The translations under genes were made by a program, and so were the position numbers. The notes beneath the pieces were generated by a model. That model was given only the letters and a program-made list of their open reading frames with translations. It was not told the DNA's origin and ran no database searches. Shown here one piece after another: positions 38,184 to 44,062 of a stretch of 48,900 nt of DNA. The DNA lies in IMG/VR virus record IMGVR_UViG_3300032294_001472, positions 1-48,900 of that record, one strand, 5' to 3'. Origin of the DNA: a virus. Every line of letters starts with the position of its first letter. Position 1 is the first letter of the stretch.

Positions 38184-39590
38184 TTACCGAAACGCCTGTT
38201 TCTTCATCCTATTGTTCCAAACGTTTCTTGCCCAACCTGGCTTATAACCACGTTGTGCTGCTATGCGTTCAAGCTCTTCGAGTGTCTGAGCTCGAGCTTG
38301 CTCTGTTATCTTTTGCCTGCGCAACCTCAATCTCTGATCAGGTGTCAGCTCTACTAGTTCTCCGTCTACTTGTTTTGGTGCGGTATCTTCTACTTTATAT
38401 ACATTGCCACATACAGGGCAGCGTGGCGCAGGCTCATGTATCGCGTAACACTTGTCGCATTGTTTCACCGGAATTGTCTTTTCCTGCTCTCCTTTTTTCT
38501 TTGGCTTGCGCTTCTCTCCTTCGAGGCTCCAATCTCTCGGTTCATCAGGCAGGCCGTGTGTCAGCACATTGCCAACATGGTCGAGAATTACGGCTCTGTC
38601 TTTTCCGGCACAAGGACGCAACGCACGCCCAACCTGCTGCAGATACAGCCCGAGCGATTGTGTCGGACGTAACAGGATAGCCGCACCAATGGCAGGAATG
38701 TCCGTGCCCTCGCTGATCAGGTCGCATGAGGTGACCACATCAACTGTTCCGTTTCCGAGGCCATTCAGAATGCGTTTGCGTACATCATCATCCAAGGAGC
38801 CATCCGCGTGATAGGCGCGATAGCCTGCCCGTCTGAATTCCTCTGCCACATGCTGCGCATGATTCACCGACACGCAGAATGCCACCGCAGGAACGCCAGG
38901 GCACAAACGCTCATAATGGGCCACGGCATCACCGGTAATGGTTGGCTTATCCATGAAAGCTGCCAGCGCGTCCTTCTCATAGTCGCCCATGCGTGTGCGT
39001 AGGCCTGAAAGGTCGAGACGTTGTGCAGGGGCATATATAACGGGTTTCACAAGATAGCCGCGCTGTATGAGCTCCTGCACTTGTGGGCCGAGAATCATAT
39101 CATCGAACACGCCACCCGCTTCAACTCCCAAGCCTGTGCCATCAGCGCGACAAGGTGTGGCGGTTACTCCAAGAATTCGCGCGGTGTTGTAATGATTTGT
39201 GATGGTTCGCCAGGTTGTGGCCAGCGCGTGATGCGCTTCATCAATAACAACCAGGTCAAATGAATTGAATAAGTGCAGCCGTTTTATCATGGTTTGTACC
39301 GATGCCACTTGCACCGGAGCCATAATGTCGGGCGTGTATTGCGGGTTAACGAGGCCGTGCCGCACACTTGCCCGTGTGAGTGCTGCCGATGTTTGCCGTA
39401 ACAGTTCTACTCGGTGAACAAGTATCAGGACGCGTTTTCCGCGCGCTGCGGTAGTTGCTGCAATGTATGAGAAGACAACTGTTTTGCCTCCACCAGTTGG
39501 AAGCACCAAAAGCGGAGCGCGGTTGCCCTGAATGAAAGACTGCCTGATATCCTGCACCGCACGTTCTTGGTAGTCGCGTAATTTTAACAT
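38184..39590 (-). CDS. DEAD/DEAH-box superfamily II helicase
   Basis: A 468-residue helicase with Walker A LVLPTGGGKTVVFSYIA (motif I), DEAHH motif II (VVIDEAHHALA), GVTATPCR motif III and motif VI LGLYLQQVGRALRPCAGK (QxxGRxxR). The C-terminal part has a CxxC...CxxC zinc-like element (CDKCYAIHEPAPRCPVCGN) and basic helices. Related to RecQ/Res subunits of restriction helicases and to UvsW-type phage helicases, used for branch migration or origin remodelling. Its start overlaps the upstream gene's stop. Confidence 0.93.
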   Translation of the reverse strand: MLKLRDYQERAVQDIRQSFIQGNRAPLLVLPTGGGKTVVFSYIAATTAARGKRVLILVHRVELLRQTSAALTRASVRHGLVNPQYTPDIMAPVQVASVQTMIKRLHLFNSFDLVVIDEAHHALATTWRTITNHYNTARILGVTATPCRADGTGLGVEAGGVFDDMILGPQVQELIQRGYLVKPVIYAPAQRLDLSGLRTRMGDYEKDALAAFMDKPTITGDAVAHYERLCPGVPAVAFCVSVNHAQHVAEEFRRAGYRAYHADGSLDDDVRKRILNGLGNGTVDVVTSCDLISEGTDIPAIGAAILLRPTQSLGLYLQQVGRALRPCAGKDRAVILDHVGNVLTHGLPDEPRDWSLEGEKRKPKKKGEQEKTIPVKQCDKCYAIHEPAPRCPVCGNVYKVEDTAPKQVDGELVELTPDQRLRLRRQKITEQARAQTLEELERIAAQRGYKPGWARNVWNNRMKKQAFR

Positions 39591-39778
39591 AAGCCATCGA
39601 GCGGGTTATAGTTTGCAACAGCCCAATCCAATCTCAGTGACCTGCGTACGCGCTTTTTCTTCTTGCGCGGATAGTTGCGCGACTTACGCCACTCAGCTTT
39701 AATTTCTTCCTTCCATTTTTCCATGCCAAGTTCGGCATTTGCCAAAACAATGGCTGATGCAATCAGGTATCCAATCAT
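39584..39778 (-). CDS. Unknown 64-residue basic protein
   Basis: A protein with a short hydrophobic start (MIGYLIASAIVLANAELGM) and a strongly basic middle (KAEWRKSRNYPRKKKKRVRRS). The N-terminus could be a signal anchor. Overlaps the helicase start by 7 nt. No family recognised. Confidence 0.62.
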   Translation of the reverse strand: MIGYLIASAIVLANAELGMEKWKEEIKAEWRKSRNYPRKKKKRVRRSLRLDWAVANYNPLDGLC

Positions 39779-39805
39779 ATTCGTGTGTGTGTTGTGTGTG
39801 TGGTT

Positions 39806-40015
39806 CTACTTCCGTTTCTTCGCTATTACCCGGTACAGCTTGCGCAGCTCCAATACCGTTTTCGGTTCCTGATGTTTCCAGCGCTCAACCGTTGAGCGCG
39901 ATACGCCAGCCTCCCTGCACACAGCAGTAAGGTCGGTGCCTGCATCCGCGCACGCAGATTGCAGTGAGGAAAATATATTCCCCGTGATGTTCAATGATGA
40001 ATCGTGTTGTGCCAT
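39806..40015 (-). CDS. Cro/CI-like HTH regulator
   Basis: A 69-residue protein with a clear HTH (DLTAVCREAGVSRSTVERWKHQ, residues about 28-49) and no dimerisation extension beyond the basic end, as in small Cro-type repressors. It is the first gene leftwards of the divergent promoters at 40037-40074 and most likely binds the inverted repeat AAAATATTGC/GCAATATTTT there. It would govern the choice between the leftward early operon and the rightward recombination operon. Confidence 0.8.
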   Translation of the reverse strand: MAQHDSSLNITGNIFSSLQSACADAGTDLTAVCREAGVSRSTVERWKHQEPKTVLELRKLYRVIAKKRK

Positions 40016-40036
40016 GTATTGTTATGAATTTTTGAG

Positions 40037-40074
40037 CAAAAATATTGCATTTATCGAGAATAGCAATATTTTCG
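40037..40074. promoter_or_regulatory. Completely overlapping divergent promoters with operator
   Basis: The inverted repeat AAAATATTGC (40039-40048)/GCAATATTTT (40063-40072) carries two promoters. Minus: -33 TTG (40066-40064), 19-nt spacer, -7 TATTTTTG (40044-40037), an exact TAnnTTTG. Plus: TTG (40045-40047), 19-nt spacer, TATTTTCG (40067-40074). Each half-repeat supplies the -33 box of one promoter and the -7 box of the other, so only one polymerase can bind at a time. Confidence 0.8.
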
Positions 40075-40103
40075 CAAACTAAATCACAAACACACTGATT
40101 CAC

Positions 40104-40982
40104 ATGAACACAACAGACAACGACAAGTATCACGCAGATACGTCACGTATCGGCAAATCTGGACTGGATTACATTCACCAGTCACCCGCTCACTATTATG
40201 CCGCGTATTTGGACCCTAACCGCATACGCGAGAAACAAACACCTGCACTTATTATGGGCAGCGCTGTTCACATGGCCGTATTCGAGCCCGAAGACTTCAC
40301 CAAGAAATTTGCCGTGCTGGATGATTCCGAAATCTGCGCTCAAATTGGTGGCAAGTCTCCGAAGCAAACAAACAGATATAAGGAGTGGCTTTCCGATTTT
40401 GGCTCAACCAATAGAGGCAAAACCTTTTTATCAACTGATGATTTTGCTACGTGCTTGAAAATTAGGGACGCAGTATTTAATCACCGGGCAGCAAATCTTC
40501 TTCTTGATTCTGGTGTAGCTGAACAACGCGTAGACTGGTCATGGCAAGGCGATGATGAAAACTTCAACCCCATCCAGGTGCACTGCAAATCTAAAATGGA
40601 TTGGCAGAGCACCGGAGGTGCCGCTTCTGGCTTTATTGTTGATTTGAAAACTACCGAAGATGCAGGCAAGTCGGGATTTGGCAAGTCGGTATGGAACTAT
40701 CGATATCATGTACAAGCTGCATTCTACCTTGATGCGTATCGATATCAGTACGGCCAAGATGCTCGAGGTTTTATATTCATAGCCGTGGAAAAGAAACCAC
40801 CCTTTGCTGTGGCTCTGTATTATGCAACGCCTGAAATGATTGATATAGGCAGGCGCGAATATGAGCGCGACCTAAGAATATACCACCGCTGCCTGCTTAC
40901 AAATGAATGGCCTGCGTATGGTGATGGTATCGAACCGATTGAACTACCTGCATGGGCATACAAACAAGCAAACAACTCATAA
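40104..40982 (+). CDS. RecE-like exonuclease (PD-(D/E)XK, DUF3799)
   Basis: A 292-residue nuclease of the RecE/PDDEXK_12 group, first gene of the plus-strand operon. Motifs: SGLDYIHQSPAHYYAAYLDP (early helix), PALIMGSAVHMAVFEPEDF, GFIVDLKTTEDAGKSGFGKSVWNYRYHVQAAFYLDAYRY (DxK core and the Q of the exonuclease), and FIAVEKKPPFAVALYYATPEMI. It degrades one strand to create 3' overhangs for the RecT partner encoded 16 nt downstream. The leader is A/C-rich (AAACACACTGATTCAC). Confidence 0.92.
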   Translation: MNTTDNDKYHADTSRIGKSGLDYIHQSPAHYYAAYLDPNRIREKQTPALIMGSAVHMAVFEPEDFTKKFAVLDDSEICAQIGGKSPKQTNRYKEWLSDFGSTNRGKTFLSTDDFATCLKIRDAVFNHRAANLLLDSGVAEQRVDWSWQGDDENFNPIQVHCKSKMDWQSTGGAASGFIVDLKTTEDAGKSGFGKSVWNYRYHVQAAFYLDAYRYQYGQDARGFIFIAVEKKPPFAVALYYATPEMIDIGRREYERDLRIYHRCLLTNEWPAYGDGIEPIELPAWAYKQANNS

Positions 40983-40998
40983 CACAACATACACGAAC

Positions 40999-41772
40999 AT
41001 GACAGAACAAACAACACAGCTCGTTGTTAGCAAGGCTAACGAACAGCAAGCACTATCTGTGTTTTCAAACACAGGTGCATTCGAACAAGCACAGCGATTT
41101 GCACAGGCATTGTGCAAGTCCGACATTGTTCCGCAGACCTATCGGAACAACCTTCCCAACACACTCGTTGCGCTCGAGATGGCAAACCGAATGGGCGAAA
41201 GCCCGCTTATGGTTATGCAGAACCTGGACATCATCCACGGAAAGCCTGCATTTAACGGGAAGTTCACAATCAGCCGCATCAACACATGCGGACGGTTCTC
41301 TCCGCTTCGATTCCGATACACAGGCGAAGGCGACCACCGCAGCTGTGTTGCATACGCAAAGGATGCTGCCACAGGCGAGATGCTCGAGGGACCACCCGTG
41401 AGCATCTCTATGGCGAAGAAGGAAGGTTGGTTCACGCGCAACGGAAGCAAATGGCCGACTATGCCGGACATGATGCTCATGTACCGCGCGGGTACATTCT
41501 TTCAGCGCATGTACGCGCCCGAGCTCACGATGGGAATGCAGACCACAGAGGAGCTGCATGACATCGGCTTTGAGACCACATCAGCAGCAGCTCCCGCAGC
41601 CAATCCGATTGCTGCGCTGAACAGCGAAGCAGCAGCCAAGCCGACACGCAGGCCGCGAGCTTCGAGGCCTGCCGCTCCCGAGATTATCGACACGCCTTCC
41701 GAAGAGATGAGCAGCACACCCGCAACCGCAGAGCCACCCGCTCCCAATCCATCAGAAGAAGAGTTGATGTAA
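40999..41772 (+). CDS. recT: RecT-family single-strand annealing protein
   Basis: A 257-residue RecT: QRFAQALCKSDIVPQTYRNNLPNTLVALEMANRMGESPLMVMQNLDIIHGKPAF (residues about 30-85), SPLRFRYTGEGDHRSCVAYAKD, and TMPDMMLMYRAGTFFQRMYAPELTMGMQTTEEL are diagnostic. A Pro/Ala/Glu-rich tail follows (about 215-257), which is usual for SSB-interacting recombinases. ATG 40999 is preferred to upstream codons inside the exonuclease gene. RecE-like and RecT form the phage recombination pair. Confidence 0.95.
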   Translation: MTEQTTQLVVSKANEQQALSVFSNTGAFEQAQRFAQALCKSDIVPQTYRNNLPNTLVALEMANRMGESPLMVMQNLDIIHGKPAFNGKFTISRINTCGRFSPLRFRYTGEGDHRSCVAYAKDAATGEMLEGPPVSISMAKKEGWFTRNGSKWPTMPDMMLMYRAGTFFQRMYAPELTMGMQTTEELHDIGFETTSAAAPAANPIAALNSEAAAKPTRRPRASRPAAPEIIDTPSEEMSSTPATAEPPAPNPSEEELM

Positions 41773-41780
41773 GTCAAACG

Positions 41781-41805
41781 CAGCCGTTACCACAAGTAGC
41801 GGCTG
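41781..41805 (+). terminator. Weak terminator after recT
   Basis: A hairpin with stem CAGCCG/CGGCTG plus an inner TAC/GTA, followed by TTTTATTT on the plus strand, 8 nt behind the recT stop. Readthrough would be needed for the small gene at 41830. Confidence 0.6.
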
Positions 41806-41829
41806 TTTTATTTCTGAAAGGAATTCAAC

Positions 41830-41940
41830 ATGGACCCGCTGTCGATACTACTTGGCATATGGATTGGTAGCTGCCTTGGCTTCGCTGCCGCAGCCATGAA
41901 GCGGTGGAGTGAGTGGTTTGCCTCAGAGATTGAGGCGTAA
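41830..41940 (+). CDS. 36-residue membrane micropeptide downstream of recT
   Basis: Start ATG at 41830 is preceded by GAAAGGAATTCAAC, with an AAAGGA Shine-Dalgarno-like site. The product MDPLSILLGIWIGSCLGFA continues with AAAMKRWSEWFASEIEA: one hydrophobic helix, then a basic-aromatic tail. It is the last possible gene of the plus-strand operon, just before a strong terminator. Function unknown. Confidence 0.55.
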   Translation: MDPLSILLGIWIGSCLGFAAAAMKRWSEWFASEIEA

Positions 41941-41943
41941 AAA

Positions 41944-41979
41944 CGCAAAGCCCGAAACAGTTCTTGCTGTTCGGGCTTT
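41944..41979. terminator. Strong terminator between converging operons
   Basis: Stem AAAGCCCGAA/TTCGGGCTTT (10 bp) with a further CAG/CTG pairing and one bulged A. On the minus strand the stem is followed by GCGTTTTTACG, so it ends the leftward 43.9-42.0-kb transcript; on the plus strand it also caps the recT operon. Confidence 0.8.
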
Positions 41980-42173
41980 GAAGCACATCGTTCCGATTGG
42001 GAACGTGCGCAATAGGTTGCTGATTACAATCTCATAAAAACTACCTCCTTTCTGTGAAACAGCCCCACCGTGAGGCGAGGCTGTTAAATCCGTCTGACTG
42101 CGCGAGCAAATAAATAGTAGACGGGGTTGCTCCGTTTACGTTTAGCGCATAGATAATTACAACGTCAACGGGA
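41980..42173 (-). other. Gene-free structured stretch with perfect Shine-Dalgarno and 3-codon frame
   Basis: This 194-nt stretch contains no normal gene. On the minus strand a hairpin (42058-42086, 10 of 12 pairs, loop GTGA on the plus strand) precedes AAAGGAGGTAG (42051-42041), then ATG at 42035 and TAA after three codons (MRL). A weaker GCAA-loop hairpin lies at 42121-42135. It may be a small RNA or a leader; see findings. Confidence 0.5.
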
Positions 42174-42467
42174 TTATTGTATGTAGTGACCGATTATTTT
42201 CGGCTTACCATTCTTGTCGAGTTCGCCCTGCCAACGCCTTACGAACTTACCGAAATACGGACGGTTCTGTTTGGTTCGTAAAGCCTGCCTGCGCTGCTTT
42301 CTGTTTGGTGCGAAATGGTTCTTAAATTCCCCTGTGCCATGGTCTTTGAAGTAGCCGTGATAGTACGCAGTTGGGTTGAATCCCATATGCAGTACTGTTT
42401 GTTTTCCGTTTAGCTCATACACGGCCTTGCCGTTGTTGGTTCCGAGTTTGCGAATTGGTTCGTTCAT
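42174..42467 (-). CDS. Unknown 97-residue basic protein
   Basis: A basic protein with aromatic clusters: GFNPTAYYHGYFKDHGTGEFKNHFAP, then NRKQRRQALRTKQNRPYFGKFVRRWQGELDKNGKPK. It starts after an A/C-rich leader (ATCAAACACACAC). No motif of known function. The 'NRKQRRQ' segment is a frequent feature of small phage proteins of unknown role. Confidence 0.65.
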   Translation of the reverse strand: MNEPIRKLGTNNGKAVYELNGKQTVLHMGFNPTAYYHGYFKDHGTGEFKNHFAPNRKQRRQALRTKQNRPYFGKFVRRWQGELDKNGKPKIIGHYIQ

Positions 42468-42479
42468 GTGTGTGTTTGA

Positions 42480-42716
42480 TTAGTGTGTGTAATAAATAGT
42501 GTACGAAGTGTCTTTGCCCTCAATATACATACCTACTGATGTATCTTGGTTCACAATTGCAGTAGTTGCGCTGTCGAGCATATCCTTAGCTTCGGTCATT
42601 GCCTTAGAGTAACCATCATCCCGAGCCTTCTCTATTTTGCGAGGAGTCCAATATACCATATCGAAAATAAGCAGCCCGATAAGTATTAAGTTTAGAATAT
42701 TATGTATTTTGTTCAT
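42480..42716 (-). CDS. Unknown single-pass membrane protein
   Basis: A 78-residue protein with one N-terminal transmembrane helix (ILNLILIGLLIFDMVYW, residues about 7-23) followed by basic residues (PRKIEKAR) and a soluble C-terminal part. Predicted topology is N-out or N-in with cytoplasmic tail by the positive-inside rule. Function unknown. Confidence 0.68.
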   Translation of the reverse strand: MNKIHNILNLILIGLLIFDMVYWTPRKIEKARDDGYSKAMTEAKDMLDSATTAIVNQDTSVGMYIEGKDTSYTIYYTH

Positions 42717-42741
42717 CTGTGTTTGTGCCGTCTATGGCTGT

Positions 42742-42999
42742 TTAGTGTGTTACTGTTTGGATTTCATAACTCACTCTGTTGTTCTTTCCTTCTTGAACAT
42801 CCCAAGATAATGACGATTTATTCGGACCAACAACAAAATATCGGTACCCGTTGTCATAAAATCGATAAACCTTGCATCCATCATGTTCAAACAACAAGTT
42901 AACCTCATACTCTGTATTGTTCGTTTGCTGTTTGCTCAAAGGTTCTTTGCAGGATGCAATCAGCGCAATCAAGGCAATAGCAGTTATTATTCTTTTCAT
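42742..42999 (-). CDS. Small lipoprotein (DUF4884-like)
   Basis: An 85-residue protein, lipoprotein signal MKRIITAIALIALIASCKEP with lipobox IASC (Cys17). The mature part EYEVNLLFEHDGCKVYRFYDNGYRYFVV resembles the DUF4884 family, widespread in Bacteroidota and their phages. It overlaps the upstream gene by 4 nt. Membrane-associated; its role in infection is unknown. Confidence 0.78.
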   Translation of the reverse strand: MKRIITAIALIALIASCKEPLSKQQTNNTEYEVNLLFEHDGCKVYRFYDNGYRYFVVGPNKSSLSWDVQEGKNNRVSYEIQTVTH

Positions 43000-43280
43000 G
43001 TGTGTGTTGTGCTGATACCGTCAGCTCGGGTTAGTTCTTTGAGTGCCTCAGTCAACGGGGCAATGCTTTCCAGCGACACAAACCTGTTCAGCGCAAAGTG
43101 CGTATACGGGAACAAGTCATCGTTATTCAGTTCCTCGAGCTTGCAGCCATACGAACCGCCTTGCATGTTCATGCGCTCTACCAACGTAATGTGATAGATT
43201 TCATTCTCCTTCACCCAACGGCTTGCAGGCACTTCCGCAGGCTTATGTTTGTCATTGATACAGACTACTTCAATTCTCAT
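42996..43280 (-). CDS. Unknown 94-residue protein
   Basis: The ATG at 43280 (MRIEVVCINDKHKPAEVPASRWVKE) lies 2 nt beyond the 3' end of a tRNA-like RNA; an ATG further upstream would lie within that RNA, so is not used. A beta-rich small protein with YHITLVERMNMQGG and NNDDLFPYTHFALNRFVSL. No recognised family. The end overlaps the lipoprotein gene ATG. Confidence 0.65.
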   Translation of the reverse strand: MRIEVVCINDKHKPAEVPASRWVKENEIYHITLVERMNMQGGSYGCKLEELNNDDLFPYTHFALNRFVSLESIAPLTEALKELTRADGISTTHT

Positions 43281-43282
43281 TG

Positions 43283-43372
43283 TGGAGAGGGTGGGTATCG
43301 AACCCACACGGCTGCATATCGAAGCGAACTACTAGCGAGCTACTACATGCCTCCGTTCCAAACTAACTCCCC
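43283..43372 (-). ncRNA. tRNA-like RNA 1 (normal 3' half, abnormal 5' half)
   Basis: The 3' part is tRNA-like: T-arm GTGGG-TTCGATA-CCCAC and acceptor CCTCTCC-A pairing 6 of 7 with GGGGAGT at the 5' end, including a G3-U70-like wobble and A73, as in alanine-accepting RNAs. In place of D and anticodon arms there is GTTTGGAAC and a long broken helix (ACGG..GCAT with ATGC..CCGT) that abuts the T-arm without variable loop. Layout recalls the tRNA-like domain of tmRNA. A degraded class II tRNA is the alternative. Confidence 0.45.
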
Positions 43373-43445
43373 ATATTGCCACCGTACCGCGTGGCGCGTG
43401 CCGTCTGTCGTCATCGTCTTGATGGCTAACTCTGCCTTGACGTTG

Positions 43446-43557
43446 TGGGGATGGAAGGAGTCGAACCTTCGCGGTACTATGGTGGCTACTAACATGCTCG
43501 ACAAGGTGTATACGCCTCCGCTGATTGTTTCGCTACAGTACCACTTCCAAATTCCCC
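43446..43557 (-). ncRNA. tRNA-like RNA 2 (normal 3' half, abnormal 5' half)
   Basis: T-arm GAAGG-TTCGACT-CCTTC and acceptor CATCCCC-A, pairing 5 of 7 with GGGGAAT at the 5' end. A TTTGGAA segment replaces the D-arm, and an 8-bp helix GTGGTACT/AGTACCGC abuts the T-arm, enclosing 57 nt. It shares GGGGA, TTTGGAA, CGGAGGC and ATGT(T)AGTAGC in the same order with RNA 1. No anticodon arm could be placed. May be a tmRNA-like or decayed tRNA gene. Confidence 0.45.
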
Positions 43558-43686
43558 ATTTGCTCGGTTCCTCGCACCGCTCACGGTATAGTTTCAACCG
43601 CGTATGCACTTGCCACCGAGCAGGCCGCACGTCACTCCGTGCTTGATGAACGTTGCTTACCTTCTTGATTCTAGGCAACGGTTTGG

Positions 43687-43758
43687 TTGCGGGAGTGGGA
43701 TTCGAACCCACCGTCTTTGGCTTATGAGGCCAACGAGTAACCAATTCTCTGTCCCGCA
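43687..43758 (-). tRNA. tRNA-Met/Ile2 (anticodon CAT)
   Basis: Acceptor TGCGGGA/TCCCGCA (7 bp), short D-arm GAG..CTC with GGTT in the loop, anticodon arm TTGGC-CTCATAA-GCCAA with anticodon CAT, T-arm GTGGG-TTCGAAT-CCCAC and discriminator A. CCA is not encoded. Could be elongator Met or an Ile tRNA modified at C34; position 1 T rather than mispaired C argues against an initiator. Confidence 0.88.
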
Positions 43759-43847
43759 ATGTTGCCGTCACAGCAGGGAGTGACGGCTCATGTGCGTCCA
43801 CCGTTTTTTAAAGACTTTTCCAAGCGCACAACCTGATTATGTCTTCG

Positions 43848-43938
43848 TTCCCGAGAGCGGAATCGAACCGCTGACACTAAGCACTGCACCCTTTTTAATA
43901 GTTATGTGCCTACGCTCTGCCAACTGAGCTACTCGGGA
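43848..43938 (-). tRNA. tRNA with enlarged anticodon region (identity unassigned)
   Basis: Acceptor TCCCGAG/CTCGGGA, D-arm GCTC-AGTTGGCA-GAGC and T-arm AGCGG-TTCGATT-CCGCT are all perfect, with A73. The segment between D- and T-arms is about 18 nt longer than in a class I tRNA: the anticodon stem TAGGC/GCTTA encloses a 25-nt loop instead of 7. An intron-like insert, a class II variable arm or a decayed gene are possible. Anticodon cannot be stated. Confidence 0.65.
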
Positions 43939-43982
43939 ACCAACCCGAGTCTTACCTCGGAGATGGGATAGCGAAATAACAA

Positions 43983-44028
43983 AACCCCGAACATATACGC
44001 AAATTTTCGCACGTATATTTTTGGGGTT
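43983..44028 (-). terminator. Terminator after the collagen-like fibre gene
   Basis: AACCCC/GGGGTT (6 bp) and ATATACG/CGTATAT (7 bp) form one long interrupted hairpin; on the minus strand it is followed by TTGTTATTT. It lies 34 nt after the fibre gene stop and separates it from the tRNA cluster. Confidence 0.7.
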
Positions 44029-44062
44029 GTTTTATATGTGCCTGACTGTCAGAGAAATAAAA

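Noticed and set aside
43343-43801. Long minus-strand reading frame through the tRNA cluster
   Set aside because: It runs across tRNA-Met and a tRNA-like RNA and gives typical tRNA-derived peptide (VGSNPTPATKP); not a gene.
43990-44008. Promoter for the tRNA cluster with GCGTATATG box
   Set aside because: The bases are part of a long terminator hairpin and no -33 element is found at the right distance.
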